The notes: generated by a model not told the origin, from the sequence alone. DNA of 28,078 nucleotides from Ophiothrix spiculata (GCA_000969725.1 JXSR01S008991.1), one strand, 5' to 3'; shown: positions 10,255 to 19,285, numbered from the stretch's first letter. Numbers and translations are program-made.

Positions 10255-10419
10255 AGGATAGGGTTACACACGTCCTTCATCAGAGACACCGTGGGTTGTG
10301 GTAAAATTCCCTGATAGTTCATACAACCATGGCAACATGTCTCATGGCCGGGGGTCCAGGGGCCTGCTTCAGGGCCCCAAGCGGGTCCTTGATGGGGGTC
10401 TAAAGTTCAATTGGCTGTT

Positions 10420-10665
10420 GAGCAGGTGCAAATGTCCAACCCTGGTGACAAATGCACCTTCCCAAGGATCATTGTGCCTGAGTCCCATCCAATTACGATT
10501 ATGGATTTGCTGACAAATGTTTTGACCACAGAAAGGAATTGACCTGCAAGTGAGCTTTGACCCACTGATGTAGGGGTCACATGTTTACCCCTACATACAT
10601 GCAAGTTCCATGAAAATCTGATGAAGCATATAGAAACTTTGATCAATTTTTTTAGGGCTAACAAT
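10420..10665. repeat. Dispersed repeat R1, about 1.5 units
   Basis: The segment has the R1 words in order: AAGGATCATTGTG, GAGTCCCAT, ATGGATTTGCTGACAAA, TTTGACCCACTGATGTAGGGGTCACATGT and CATGAAAATCTGATGAAG. Preceding it at about 10345-10400 is a GC-rich GGGGGTCC...CCTTGATGGGGG stretch of unknown nature. Confidence 0.7.
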
Positions 10666-10890
10666 TTTAACCACAGAAACCCTCAACCCAGAGACAGGTT
10701 GTACCCTTGTGGCGTGCCCTTGTTCTGTTTTCCATTGTTCCTAATTGTGATGCGCCACACAGACAATTAAACTTTGTTTTCATCATATCAGTGGCCTTGT
10801 GTATGGCAGATGTTCCCTGTGACCTGTAGCACAAAGAATAAACACTGTCCATCCATGATGCAGGTCACAGGGCTCCAAACAGTCAGACTA

Positions 10891-10980
10891 GATGTTCAAG
10901 TGTACCAAATGCCAATAAAATTTCCACAGGGCAGTGTGATAGACTGCGTCAAATGTCTGGCTGTAGTCAATAAACATGAG
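10891..10980 (-). mobile_element. Decayed LINE reverse-transcriptase fragment
   Basis: The minus strand reads LMFIDYSQTFDAVYHTALW, which matches the conserved FIDYSKAFDxVxHxxLW segment of non-LTR retrotransposon reverse transcriptases. An in-frame TAG directly precedes it and another stop follows about 30 codons later, so it is a dead remnant. Downstream frames down to about 10680 may hold further decayed parts, but I could not match them. Confidence 0.6.
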
Positions 10981-11054
10981 CTACAACATGGAAGACCTAT
11001 AGGTCCTGTAAACCTACATCACCACTCAGCATTATGTAATATGGTCTCTTGAAT

Positions 11055-11404
11055 CTAGGCCTGGGACTTTTCGGGTAATTTGCTACCCGGGTACACAATT
11101 TATTTTTCTGTCGGACCCGACCGTATTGATAATTGAGCATTTACAATGTTAGAACAGTAAGTTTGACGGGTCTACTACGACCATATGATGTCTCAATTAC
11201 ACCAAAAATTTTGATTTTTGGCTGATTGTTTTCATGATTAATCATGTTTACTTCGATCAGATGATGATTTAATCATAAATTATTGAACACGATTTTTTTT
11301 GTTCAAAATTCTATGATTTTAATGTCCAGTTCGGGTAATAGGTCGGCAGATTTTGTACCCGGGTAAGCTCATGACGGGTGGGTACCCCAGGTTATAGTCC
11401 CTAC
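11055..11404. mobile_element. Possible transposon relic with CCCGGGTA inverted words
   Basis: The left part TAGGCCTGGGAC...TTCGGGTAATTTGCTACCCGGGTAC and right part GTACCCGGGTAAGC...GGTACCCCAGG...GTCCCTA are loosely inverted, and GTCGG/CCGAC and TTCGGGTAAT words recur inside. The ends are imperfect and no target duplication was found. Confidence 0.4.
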
Positions 11405-11472
11405 CAGCCAATTCAATCAATTTTCTACCTGTTGAATTCCATAATTTTTCTGACTGTAACTTGTAAGCTTAC

Positions 11473-11647
11473 CAATAGTCATGACATAATTTTCATGGAA
11501 TCTATCCTGTGAAATTCTGTAACAGATTGAAGTCTTCCCAACAGCCTGATCCCCCAGGAGGAGTATTTTGTAATATGGATACACGGGATTAGTAACTGTC
11601 ACCTCTTCTGATGATGTTGTGGAATCATCACTGTATGCAACATCCAT
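11473..11647 (-). CDS. Alternative Rab P-loop first exon D, with N-terminal extension
   Basis: The exon has 58 codons plus one base. An acidic, Ser/Thr-rich leader (MDVAYSDDSTTSSEE...) of about 27 residues precedes beta-1 YKILLLGD, P-loop GDQAVGKT and switch I NYVMTIG. The ATG at 11647 has G at -3 and G at +4, with an in-frame TGA five codons upstream, so the long leader is required if this exon is used as a first exon. The donor ATT-G|GTAAGC is consensus, phase 1. The core is 28 residues. It shares 19 of 28 with exon E, including DRF.ENYV.TIG, so D and E look like a more recent duplicate pair. The leader is about 15-18 residues longer than in canonical Rab8 and could be phosphorylated or give a binding tail; that is inference. 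Confidence 0.82.
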
Positions 11648-12040
11648 CACAGGATCGTATCATTTGACAGGTAGACTAGTGTTTGCCAGGGTGACCTGGG
11701 AGTTGAGACTAGCAACTTGAGATCAAAATTCCATATTTGTACAGCAAGTCAAAGATCATTATTATTAATATTATCTTAGACTGATAATTTTTTATCAGCA
11801 CAAATTTCAGAATACTAGTAATTGTTCTATATATAATGATATATGGTAGGCCTATCAAAAATCATATCAACAGCGGTAACTTCATTTGATTTTAAATTGC
11901 ATATCCATTTCAAATGGTCTAAACTCCACAAAGTCTAAAGATTGATAAAAAATGTGCTAAATCTATATATAGGCTTACAAACAAGTTTTAAGTCACAACG
12001 CTGTCAATCAGAAACATTTACATGTGACTGGCATGCAGAG
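11648..12040. other. Spacer upstream of exon D
   Basis: AT-rich, with ATATATAATGATATAT near 11830. A promoter for exon D would lie here, but no distinctive motif was recognised. Confidence 0.35.
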
Positions 12041-12305
12041 ACAAAATGCTAGGCAGTTATGATAGTCACATAAAAAAAGAGTAGTCGGTCGAGCTCCGGC
12101 CTGCTACAGCAAGCAAAACGCACACAAGCGATAACTTTCAGGTGTATTGCTGTGAACTTAGAAATCTCCCTTGGGCTTTGTCTGCTGTAGCTGCCAGCTC
12201 GGCCAGAACTCACGTCAACCACTTTTTCTATGTGACTGTACCATACGTTAGTCTCTTCATTTAACTGTATAACCAGTACTTTTCCTGATTTCACTGATAC
12301 TATTA

Positions 12306-12485
12306 GGTATTCAAACATGCTACAGGGTTGTTCATCGCTAATCAACAACGATGCATCCATGCGTCTGCGTATTTTTTATCGCGCGAGGGTGGCTTTAGCC
12401 ACCCGAGTGTGATAAAAATACGCCGACGCATCGGATGCAGAGTTGTTGATTAGCGATGAACAACTCTGTAGCATGTTTGAATACC
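12306..12485. mobile_element. Foldback element, copy 1 (180-bp near-perfect palindrome)
   Basis: The left arm GGTATTCAAACATGCTACAG... and right arm ...CTGTAGCATGTTTGAATACC are inverted copies of about 75 bases each, including TTGTTCATCGCTAATCAACAAC and its complement. The centre is itself palindromic (GGGTGGCTTTAGCCACCC). The 30 bases after the right arm (TTTCAACAACGAAAATCTTC) recur after copy 2 at 25272. Both arms read as an open frame only because of the repeat; I do not call a protein. Confidence 0.8.
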
Positions 12486-12849
12486 TTTCAACAACGAAAA
12501 TCTTCCTGAAAACGTATAATTAAATTCTAAATGTTATAAATTTAACAGATACTCAGTTCAATAAAAATATGAAACAAAATGTTAGTTTTTAAATGATTTT
12601 TACTTTGACGTTTTCAACTGTTCCCAAGCGCCAGTCCTTGCACGTACTCAAGTTCCCGACGCGTGATGAACTGTGCGCCGATTTATGTGCGCTGCGTAAA
12701 CGCACCTCCGTGTACGCTGTGCCGTGCGTGACGCGCTTATTTGAATATCAACTGTGGATTCATCACGAATCAACAACGGTACGCTCTTGTATAAGGAGAT
12801 ACAGTGAGTTGTTGAATGGGTTATCATACATGTATGTGACTCTTATGAT
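12486..12849. other. Spacer, probably part of a foldback-related repeat
   Basis: TTCATCACGAATCAACAAC at about 12758 resembles the arms of the foldback element, so part of this may be an older copy. A CpG-rich patch lies at about 12650-12735. The open frame here has no recognisable domain. Confidence 0.35.
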
Positions 12850-12851
12850 CT

Positions 12852-13030
12852 TTGCGGTCAAGTTAGTTCAATCAGCAAGATGCTTGCTTGCAGTGCAGAA
12901 GCTTCCAAGTTCAAACCTTGGTGTATACACTTGAAATTCACTTGGTCAAGGTAGCAGCTCCCTGGTAGTAGTGGCCAGCTGTCTTGCGGAAACCGATACC
13001 AAACTTGGAGAGCTGATCCTGGTTGTGATT
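12852..13030 (+). mobile_element. tRNA-derived SINE-like element
   Basis: The A-box-like TTAGTTCAATCAGCAAGA at 12863 is followed by a perfect T-arm: stem CCAAG (12905-12909), seven-base loop TTCAAAC, stem CTTGG (12917-12921). The acceptor ends do not pair, so it is not a working tRNA. The following ~100 bases are presumed body sequence; the 3' end is not defined. Confidence 0.5.
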
Positions 13031-13413
13031 GTTTAAATGTGGGCGACTTGTGACATTTTGGTGTAACGTTTTGGAAACGTTTGTGACATTTTTGAATTAA
13101 AATATGTGCTCATTCATGCACGGATAGAAAATAATTACAATTTCTGATAAAAAATACTTTTCACGTACCAAGTAACAAACATATAACTGAAAAACCTGCT
13201 TATGTGGTCAAATGAAAAAGCCGATTTTTTGCAAGAAGCCAAAAAATAGCTAAATACCCCAAGCATTTCAGTTTTAATTAAGGCCAAATAGTAAAACCCA
13301 GTCTAAACTGAAGGTCTCTCTAGTGTCAACAGACCTTAAGTTTGGTCAGTTCTTCCTTAAAAAGGACTTTGTATCTAATATAAACATTGGAATGAAACAA
13401 GCCTCTAACTTAC

Positions 13414-13552
13414 CACGAGTTTCGATATACTCCTGCATAAATGCTCCGCAGTCACATCTCAGAATCAGATTACTCTTCCCAACTTTGCTCTCTCCAACCA
13501 CAAAAACCTTGAATTCATAATCCCAGTCATACAATGAGTCCCGGTAAGCCAT
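13414..13552 (-). CDS. Alternative Rab P-loop first exon C (most divergent)
   Basis: The exon has 46 codons plus one base. It starts MAYRDSLYDW, then beta-1 FKVFVVGE, P-loop GESKVGKS, and ends EYIETRG. The ATG at 13552 has A at -3 and G at +4, with an in-frame TGA two codons upstream, which fixes the start. The donor CGT-G|GTAAGT is consensus and phase 1. The core is 28 residues long but only about 11 of 28 match exon A. The invariant Gly, Val-Gly-Lys, Arg at core position 13 and the switch I Thr are all kept. Odd points are Lys at the position matching Ras Gly13, Ser in place of Thr in GKT, Arg instead of Ile in the TIG motif, and two cysteines (RCDCG) in the helix-1 end. The intact frame and signals argue against a decayed pseudo-exon. 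Confidence 0.78.
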
Positions 13553-13647
13553 ACTTCAATATTGTGAGAAACTTAACACATTCAAGAAAGTAGGTCTATG
13601 GGAAACTGGACCTTCCTAAATTTTGTTTTGATTGGGTAATATATATC

Positions 13648-13901
13648 GTCATGTGAGTGCAAGACAGTCATATCTGCAATAGCTGCCATTTGTCATAAAT
13701 TTGGATTGCACACTGTGTAATCTCCAGTCTTGGGTCAGTGGTTCTTGAAATGGTTCTTACCGTCACCTGAAGAACCATTTCAAGAACCACTGACATTTAT
13801 AAGACAGTGAAATTTTTAAGGATTTTCACATTCTTGTGACAAGTTGTAAGATATAACTTAGGGCAACCATTGCAGATATGACTTTCTTGCACTCACATGA
13901 C
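13648..13901. mobile_element. Inverted-repeat element, copy 1, next to exon C
   Basis: The ends GTCATGTGAGTGCAAGA(c)AGTCATATCTGCAAT and ATTGCAGATATGAC...TCTTGCACTCACATGAC-type are inverted over about 36 bases. An inner perfect 24-bp inverted repeat (13735-13758 with 13770-13793, 11-base loop) makes a second stem. It lies 96 bp upstream of the exon C start. Copy 2 is at 14136-14385. Confidence 0.75.
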
Positions 13902-14135
13902 AAAATATATTCATTTACTGCCATTTATTGAACTCCGGAAGTGATAAGATCACAAGGAAGAGATCACAATGCATGATGATGATCTATATGATTGGTCTCA
14001 TATATTTTTACACAATGTGATGTAAACAAAATATTGAACTGATGCTTTGGATACCATTATGCAAATTAGGTATATACACATATATTCTTCTGTTTGATTG
14101 ACAGATATTTCAAGCTGACTATGAAAACTTAAGAC

Positions 14136-14385
14136 GTCATGTGAGTGCAAGAAAGTTGTATCTGCAATAGCTGCCATTTGTCATGAATTTGGATAGCACA
14201 CTGTATAATCTCAAGTCTTGGGTCAGTGGTTCTTTAAATGGTTCTTCAGGTGACAAGAACCATTTCAAGAACCACTGACATAAGACGGTGACATTTTGAG
14301 GGATTTTTCACATTCTTGTGACAAGTTGTAAAATAAATATAACTTACGGCAACCATTGCAGAATAGACTTCTTGCACTCATATGA
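14136..14385. mobile_element. Inverted-repeat element, copy 2, next to exon B
   Basis: This is a direct-orientation copy of 13648-13901 with the same end and inner stems, slightly more decayed (TCATATGA instead of TCACATGAC at the right end; TTTAAATGG in the inner stem). It ends 54 bp from the splice donor of exon B. Confidence 0.75.
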
Positions 14386-14438
14386 AGAAGTGCAGTTACC
14401 CCAATCCATTGGTCCTTTCTAAAATATTTTGTACCTAC

Positions 14439-14583
14439 CTAATGTCATGAGATAAGATGTATCAAAATATTGATTGGTGAATCGGACCAGCACACTAGTC
14501 TTCCCCACAGAACTCTCTCCAAGGATCAACAGTTTGACGTTCAAATCAGGCTGTGCCACAGACTTTGTCTCCACTATTTCCAT
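14439..14583 (-). CDS. Alternative Rab P-loop first exon B
   Basis: The exon has 48 codons plus one base. It starts MEIVETKSVAQ, then beta-1 VKLLILGE, P-loop GESSVGKT, and ends YLMTLG at the switch I threonine. The P-loop-to-Gly segment is 28 residues, exactly as in canonical exon A, and about 13 of 28 match. The ATG at 14583 is the first ATG of the open frame and has A at -3 and G at +4; the frame stays open upstream without another ATG. The donor is TTA-G|GTAGGT, slightly weaker than the others but in the same phase 1. Known of the family: this part binds the phosphates and Mg and forms half of the effector face. Inference: it is spliced to shared downstream Rab exons off the left edge. A first exon of a separate tandem gene is possible, but no such gene's later exons are seen here. 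Confidence 0.82.
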
Positions 14584-16865
14584 AGTTACACATGTATACA
14601 GTAATAAAGACCTTTGATCCAAAACAAGCACCAACAATAGAGCCAATTCAATGTATGTCGCAAGTATGTACTGCTTGACTGGTCTACAAGACTGGTAAAA
14701 TAAATCCGTCTAACTTTCCTCTTTTAATTCAAGAATCCAACCAACACTTGAAATGTGATTTCTGTGCATCTGGTCTAAACTATCTGTAGGCCTATACTTA
14801 GATACAGATTCTTAGCAATCCTTAGGTTCTGAGTTCAAGCCCAAGTCGGTTCATATCTCTTTACTTCCTTTGGCAAGAAAGTTAACTCTAATTCATCCAA
14901 GCCATTGGTCACAATTTTGCGTTTTACTCCAAAATTGGGGTGTTGGGAAGTATCTGATCTGGATCCAAATCCAGTTTCTATAATTCCTGAAGTCAAGATG
15001 TAAAATCCTCAAATGCTAGTACTAGTGAAAATCCATAATAAGTTGAAAATGAATGGAGTCCATTTTTAGATATAAAGAACTCAGGATTATGTTCCACACA
15101 TAAGAAGTGTCAGATATCAGACTCCGTATCAGTTCATGTGTTTGCAAAAGTCATGCAAATGTATTCACAGAGTAGAAACATAAAGCACGGCATCACATTA
15201 TAGGCCTACATTCAAGAAAATGAGAAAGTATTGACAGCTAGCAACTACTAATCATGTCAAAGATGCATTGACAAAATGTGCATCAATCAAAGAAAGGAGG
15301 AAATCAAACCCACTTCCTGTTATCTTTGATAGCATTATCACACCATCAGTCAAGTTCAAATTCAATATACTTCACTATAATCAGCTTATATAGTTGGTCC
15401 CAGTTAGCAATTAGCTTGTCTATGAACAAATTCACACAGTTCAGAGTTGAACAATTATTTACAGCAATGTTTAGTGAAAATATGTCGCAAAACAAGTTAT
15501 GCATCGAACATGGATGATGTAAATCATTCCCAACATGCAGAACAGTCGGCAATTACTCCACATTTCAATGCATATAGTATGAAATATATCTTCAGACAGA
15601 GGCAAAGAGCAGAAGATTGTTATCATCAAAATATACTTATGATATGTACATTTGGTATATTTTAAGATCATAAATAATGAGCTGAAACTGAAAGTGTCAG
15701 TCGTGGTCTTGTCATATTGAAATAATATCATCTATGTATGACCTGAAACTTTTTCTCCAGAAGATATTTCACAGCAACGATACAAATTTACATTAAGTGA
15801 GGTCATACCTATTGTGTCCTTTTGGAAAAGGTTTCATAAAACTAACTGAAGCATTAAAAGTCGATGAAGTCCAATGTACAAACTGTTATCACTCACACGA
15901 TCACAGGTCCAGGGTTCAATCTCCAACATCATTTTGTCCTTCGACCGTTAGATGACCTCAATTCATGAGTGCACATACTGATTCATAATTTTGCTCTTCA
16001 ACTGGCTGATGACCTCAAAAAAGTCACATGTATATTAATCGCCATAACCAAAATAAAATTATAGTTCATCTTTAAAAATTAGTTGTTGTATTCCATTCAA
16101 CTGGACAAGAACAAAATGGTACAAAACTGGTTCAATATTATAAACTTCTGGATCAATCGACTTCGGTAACTGGTAATTGGTAATCAAGGACAAACCAAAA
16201 ACATCATTAATAGATTCGCTCTCAAAATTCAGGTAACTTAAAAAATAACGAAAAAGACCTCAATTTAGCTTCTTAGATGGCGAGCAGGTAATGCAATATA
16301 TTGCGAGTCAAAAATCAAAAGACAAGTGTAGACAGAACATCTATAAGCTCTCTTCCTTCATTTCATGTGCAAACCCACTAAATAATAAGTCAGTTAATTT
16401 CTCACATTATGATTTTTAGCAAATCTCTTGTTTAATCTCTTGTTATGCAATATATGCAAACATTTGATAGTGTTGCCAGTTATTGTGACGATAAGTTCAT
16501 ATAAACAGAGACCTAATAATAATCATTTATTACACACATTAACTAATAGAACAACACTCTACTGGGAAATCAAGTGCATAATACCAATATCTGGCAACTA
16601 TTATTTTAAGAACACTTCCCCCTTGAAGTTCATTTTTAGCTCAAAATTTTCCCATCAATGAAGGGTGTACAGGTCTGACAGCAATGACATTATGCCTTCT
16701 TGGACCACTTCCTCATTATGCCTTCTAACTATCATTTATTTCATGCAATTTTCAACCCTGTATGTACAGAAAACTTGTTTCCCGTAAAAAAAAAAAAAGA
16801 CGCAGAGCAAACATTAAGTTACAAGTATAATATTTTTTTATTCTAATTAAAAAAATCAAGTATAA
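14584..16865. other. Long non-coding stretch upstream of exon B
   Basis: No exon or clear element was seen in this 2.3 kb. Two B-box-like sequences on the plus strand, GAGTTCAAGCCC near 14832 and GGGTTCAATCTCC near 15912, could be further tRNA-derived relics but lack clear A boxes. Open frames on both strands at 15278-15731 overlap each other and show no domain. An ACTTGTTTCCCG at 16772 repeats the end of the next MITE. Confidence 0.35.
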
Positions 16866-17225
16866 GGCAAAAAAAAAAGTTTGTTTCCTGTCGTTGGTCA
16901 AAAAACCTAAATGCGAAATGCATTTTTTTATTTTATTTTGTTTTCTTTTTTTTCTATTGTTCAAGAGGTGCTAAGGCAAATTTTATCGAAAATCCGCACG
17001 GGTGATGATTTTTTCAGTAAGAAACCTGTCCAGTTTCAAGTTTTGTTGTAAAGAAAACACTTCTTTAGTAAAAATTTTGCAATTTTCCCCGTTCTTTTTA
17101 TCAAATTGGCTATTTTGATTTTCGTTTTCTAAAATATCAAATAAAAAAATGAAATGCACAAATAATGATGCCAAGACGAAATGCGTGCGGCGCACGGGAA
17201 ACAAACTTGTTTTTTTGTTTTTGCC
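16866..17225. mobile_element. Harbinger-like MITE, family 3
   Basis: The left end GGCAAAAAAAAAAGTTTGTTTCC and right end GGAAACAAACTTGTTTTTTTG...GCC are inverted, with further inner pairing (AATGCGAAATGC against the inverse of GACGAAATGCG). The flanks TAA and ATA do not match perfectly. Poly-T rich, no coding capacity. Confidence 0.6.
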
Positions 17226-17288
17226 ATATAAATACAACTAAATTTTAAAATTTCAAGCGGATAAATACAGGATAATTAGTATAACCTA

Positions 17289-17999
17289 GTGGGCAGTCTA
17301 TGGTTTTTAATGGGTGGGGCAGGTTTGAAATCTTTAAAAATTGCAAAAGAGTGGGGGTTCACATTTTTCCACTAAAAAGAGTGGATGAAAAGGGTGGAAG
17401 CAAACTATAAAGTGGGAGTTCTTCAGACTCCCAATTTGTGCAACTGTATTTACAAAATAAAATGGGGAAAATGGAATATCCTTAGACTGAAAATAAGTGA
17501 GGTGATATTTCAGTATTGCTTTTAGGTGTCAGTCTTGTACAACAGGCCTGGTCTACAACATTACCGTGACACCAGAATTGGATGTAAGATAATTAAGAAT
17601 ACCTTCAGGCGTGAAATAAGTGAGGTGATATTTCAGTATTGCTTTTGGTTGTCAGTCTACACAAAGATGTTTAGGATCTTTGGTCTACAACAGGCCTGGT
17701 CTACAACATTACCGTGACACCAGAATTGGATGTAAGATAATTAAGAATACCCTCAGGCTGGAAATAAGTGAGGTGATATTTCAGGATTTCAGTAAGTTTA
17801 ATGCTTTTGGGTGTCCGTCTATTCACAGATTCTCAAATGTATTTGAGAATCTGTGGTCTATTATATTACCATGACACCAAAAGTGGATGTAAGAAACATA
17901 TAAATTGCTAAAAGGGTGGGGGTCTGGAATTATAAGTATTAAGGGTGCCTTTATAAAAAGGGTGGGGTAAAATAAAAAGGGTCTAACCCTACTGCCCAC
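17289..17999. mobile_element. TA-flanked non-autonomous element with internal tandem repeats
   Basis: The ends GTGGGCAGT and ACTGCCCAC are inverted repeats with TA on both sides (17287-17288, 18000-18001). The inside contains three units built of AATAAGTGAGGTGATATTTC, then GTCAGTCT..., then CATTACCGTGACACCAGAAT and GGATGTAAGA, with the third unit diverged. A perfect 15-bp stem palindrome lies at 17824-17855. Short open frames across it are products of the repetition. Confidence 0.75.
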
Positions 18000-18001
18000 T
18001 A

Positions 18002-18526
18002 TGATAAACACACTATATGAGCAAAAACAACTTTTTCTTTGAAATCTCTGTAAGAACATCCTCTATGAACCCACAGTATCGGGCTACATTTTCAACTCCA
18101 AGAGCTCATTTTGGCTCCCGGTCCACGCTTGCTTAAAAAAAAACCTGTTAACAATACTGTGAACGAACACTAAACTGATCATAAAGATGAATAATTTGCT
18201 TGCTGGTTTAATACTATAGTAATATAAACAGGAAATCCACATCGTTCTATAACTTCTATGCCCATCCTGCAACCCACCTGATGTAGTTGACAATCGAAAC
18301 TCAACAATAACAGGCTATTAAACATGTTATAAGTATGATCAGCTGAATTTGAAAAGGATTTAATTTTCAAAACTCCAGTAACATTATTGTCTTCAAAAAA
18401 TAAATGATTATTGAATGATTAATATCTTTACTGTTACATCCGACAGCACAAGACACAAGATTTATGTGATTATGCACGAATTAGTATCCATCACCCCAAA
18501 AAAAACACCCCCCACCACACATTTTC
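18002..18526. other. Non-coding spacer
   Basis: Overlapping open frames on both strands without domain support. An A/C-rich CCCCAAAAAAAACACCCCCCACCACAC stretch lies at about 18494-18520. Confidence 0.35.
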
Positions 18527-18530
18527 TTAA

Positions 18531-19034
18531 CCCTTTGAACTCGACGAGCCGGTATACCGGCTCACGTGTACATGTACCGTATACCGATGAGCCCGTTTAC
18601 CGGCTTTTAGGTCACATGTCAGAAGCTTGATGTGTCTGTCAACAGGCATTAATAGTTACAATTTTCAATACTCTTATTTATATCGGACGATATCAATGAA
18701 GCTTTGAACCCATGGTTGATGGGTCATTTTGCTCTTATTTACTCGACAGAAAAGAAAAATTCCTCATATTTTCGTAAATTTGATCCCAATTTTCAGCAAA
18801 TGTGGCTTCTCCCATAGACTACAACGTGTAAATGTCAAATATGTTGGTCGACCGAAATATAGTATTCTTTTGTGAATGCTAGTTATTGGAACAATTCAGA
18901 CTATTGTAAAATGAAAAAGTAAAGCAAGGGAAATCAAAATCAAAGTAAGTTTAGGGGTTATCTTGTGTTTTTAACTTTCGGGTTGGCCACGGTCAGCGGT
19001 ACAGATACACGAGGAATGGCCAGGGTTCAAAGGG
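18531..19034. mobile_element. piggyBac-like non-autonomous element
   Basis: The ends CCCTTTGAAC and GTTCAAAGGG are perfect inverted repeats flanked by TTAA on both sides (18527-18530, 19035-19038). CCCT/CCYT ends with TTAA targets are the piggyBac signature. Next to the left end is a CCGGTATACCGG palindrome and further TACCG(G) words. It is 504 bp with no transposase. Confidence 0.8.
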
Positions 19035-19135
19035 TTAAGAAAGGTGCTATTCTACCAATATATTAGATACAATACTGCACTTTGATGAATTAAAAGGGAA
19101 AACAATGATAAGTAAGTTTACATCAGGGGCCGATT

Positions 19136-19285
19136 TCACTAACATTTAGCGATGGTCGCTAACTCCGTTTTGATCGCTAAACTCCAAAAACGATCGCTAA
19201 TACCCGCTATTTAGTGATCATTTTTGGAGTTTAGCGATCAACACGGAGTTAGCGACCATCGCTAAATGTTAGTGAAATCGGCCCC
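19136..19285. mobile_element. Near-perfect 150-bp palindromic MITE
   Basis: The left arm GGGGCCGATTTCACTAACAT... and the right arm end ...ATGTTAGTGAAATCGGCCCC are inverted almost perfectly for about 60 bases each. GATCGCTAA-type words repeat inside the arms. Only about 25 bases in the centre are unpaired. No clear target duplication. Confidence 0.85.

Noticed and set aside
12049..12360. 103-residue open frame on the minus strand
   Set aside because: Its first part lies in the arm of the foldback element, whose other arm and second copy encode the same words; no domain is recognisable.
12852..12930. Functional tRNA gene
   Set aside because: The T-arm is perfect but the acceptor stem does not pair and the D and anticodon arms are poor.
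12593..12934. 113-residue open frame on the plus strand
   Set aside because: It runs across a CpG-rich repeat piece and into a SINE-like tRNA part; no domain and no splice or start support.
14584..14646. Hydrophobic leader LLLVLVLDQRSLLLY ahead of exon B as a signal peptide
   Set aside because: The frame has no ATG there (TTG at 14646); Rab proteins are cytosolic and the first ATG is at 14583.
17526..17874. Two similar short frames suggesting a repeated protein
   Set aside because: They are the same tandem DNA unit read twice inside a transposable element.
19081..19110. Plus-strand 'KGKT' as a P-loop on the other strand
   Set aside because: The Gly four residues earlier is missing and no Rab-like flanks follow.
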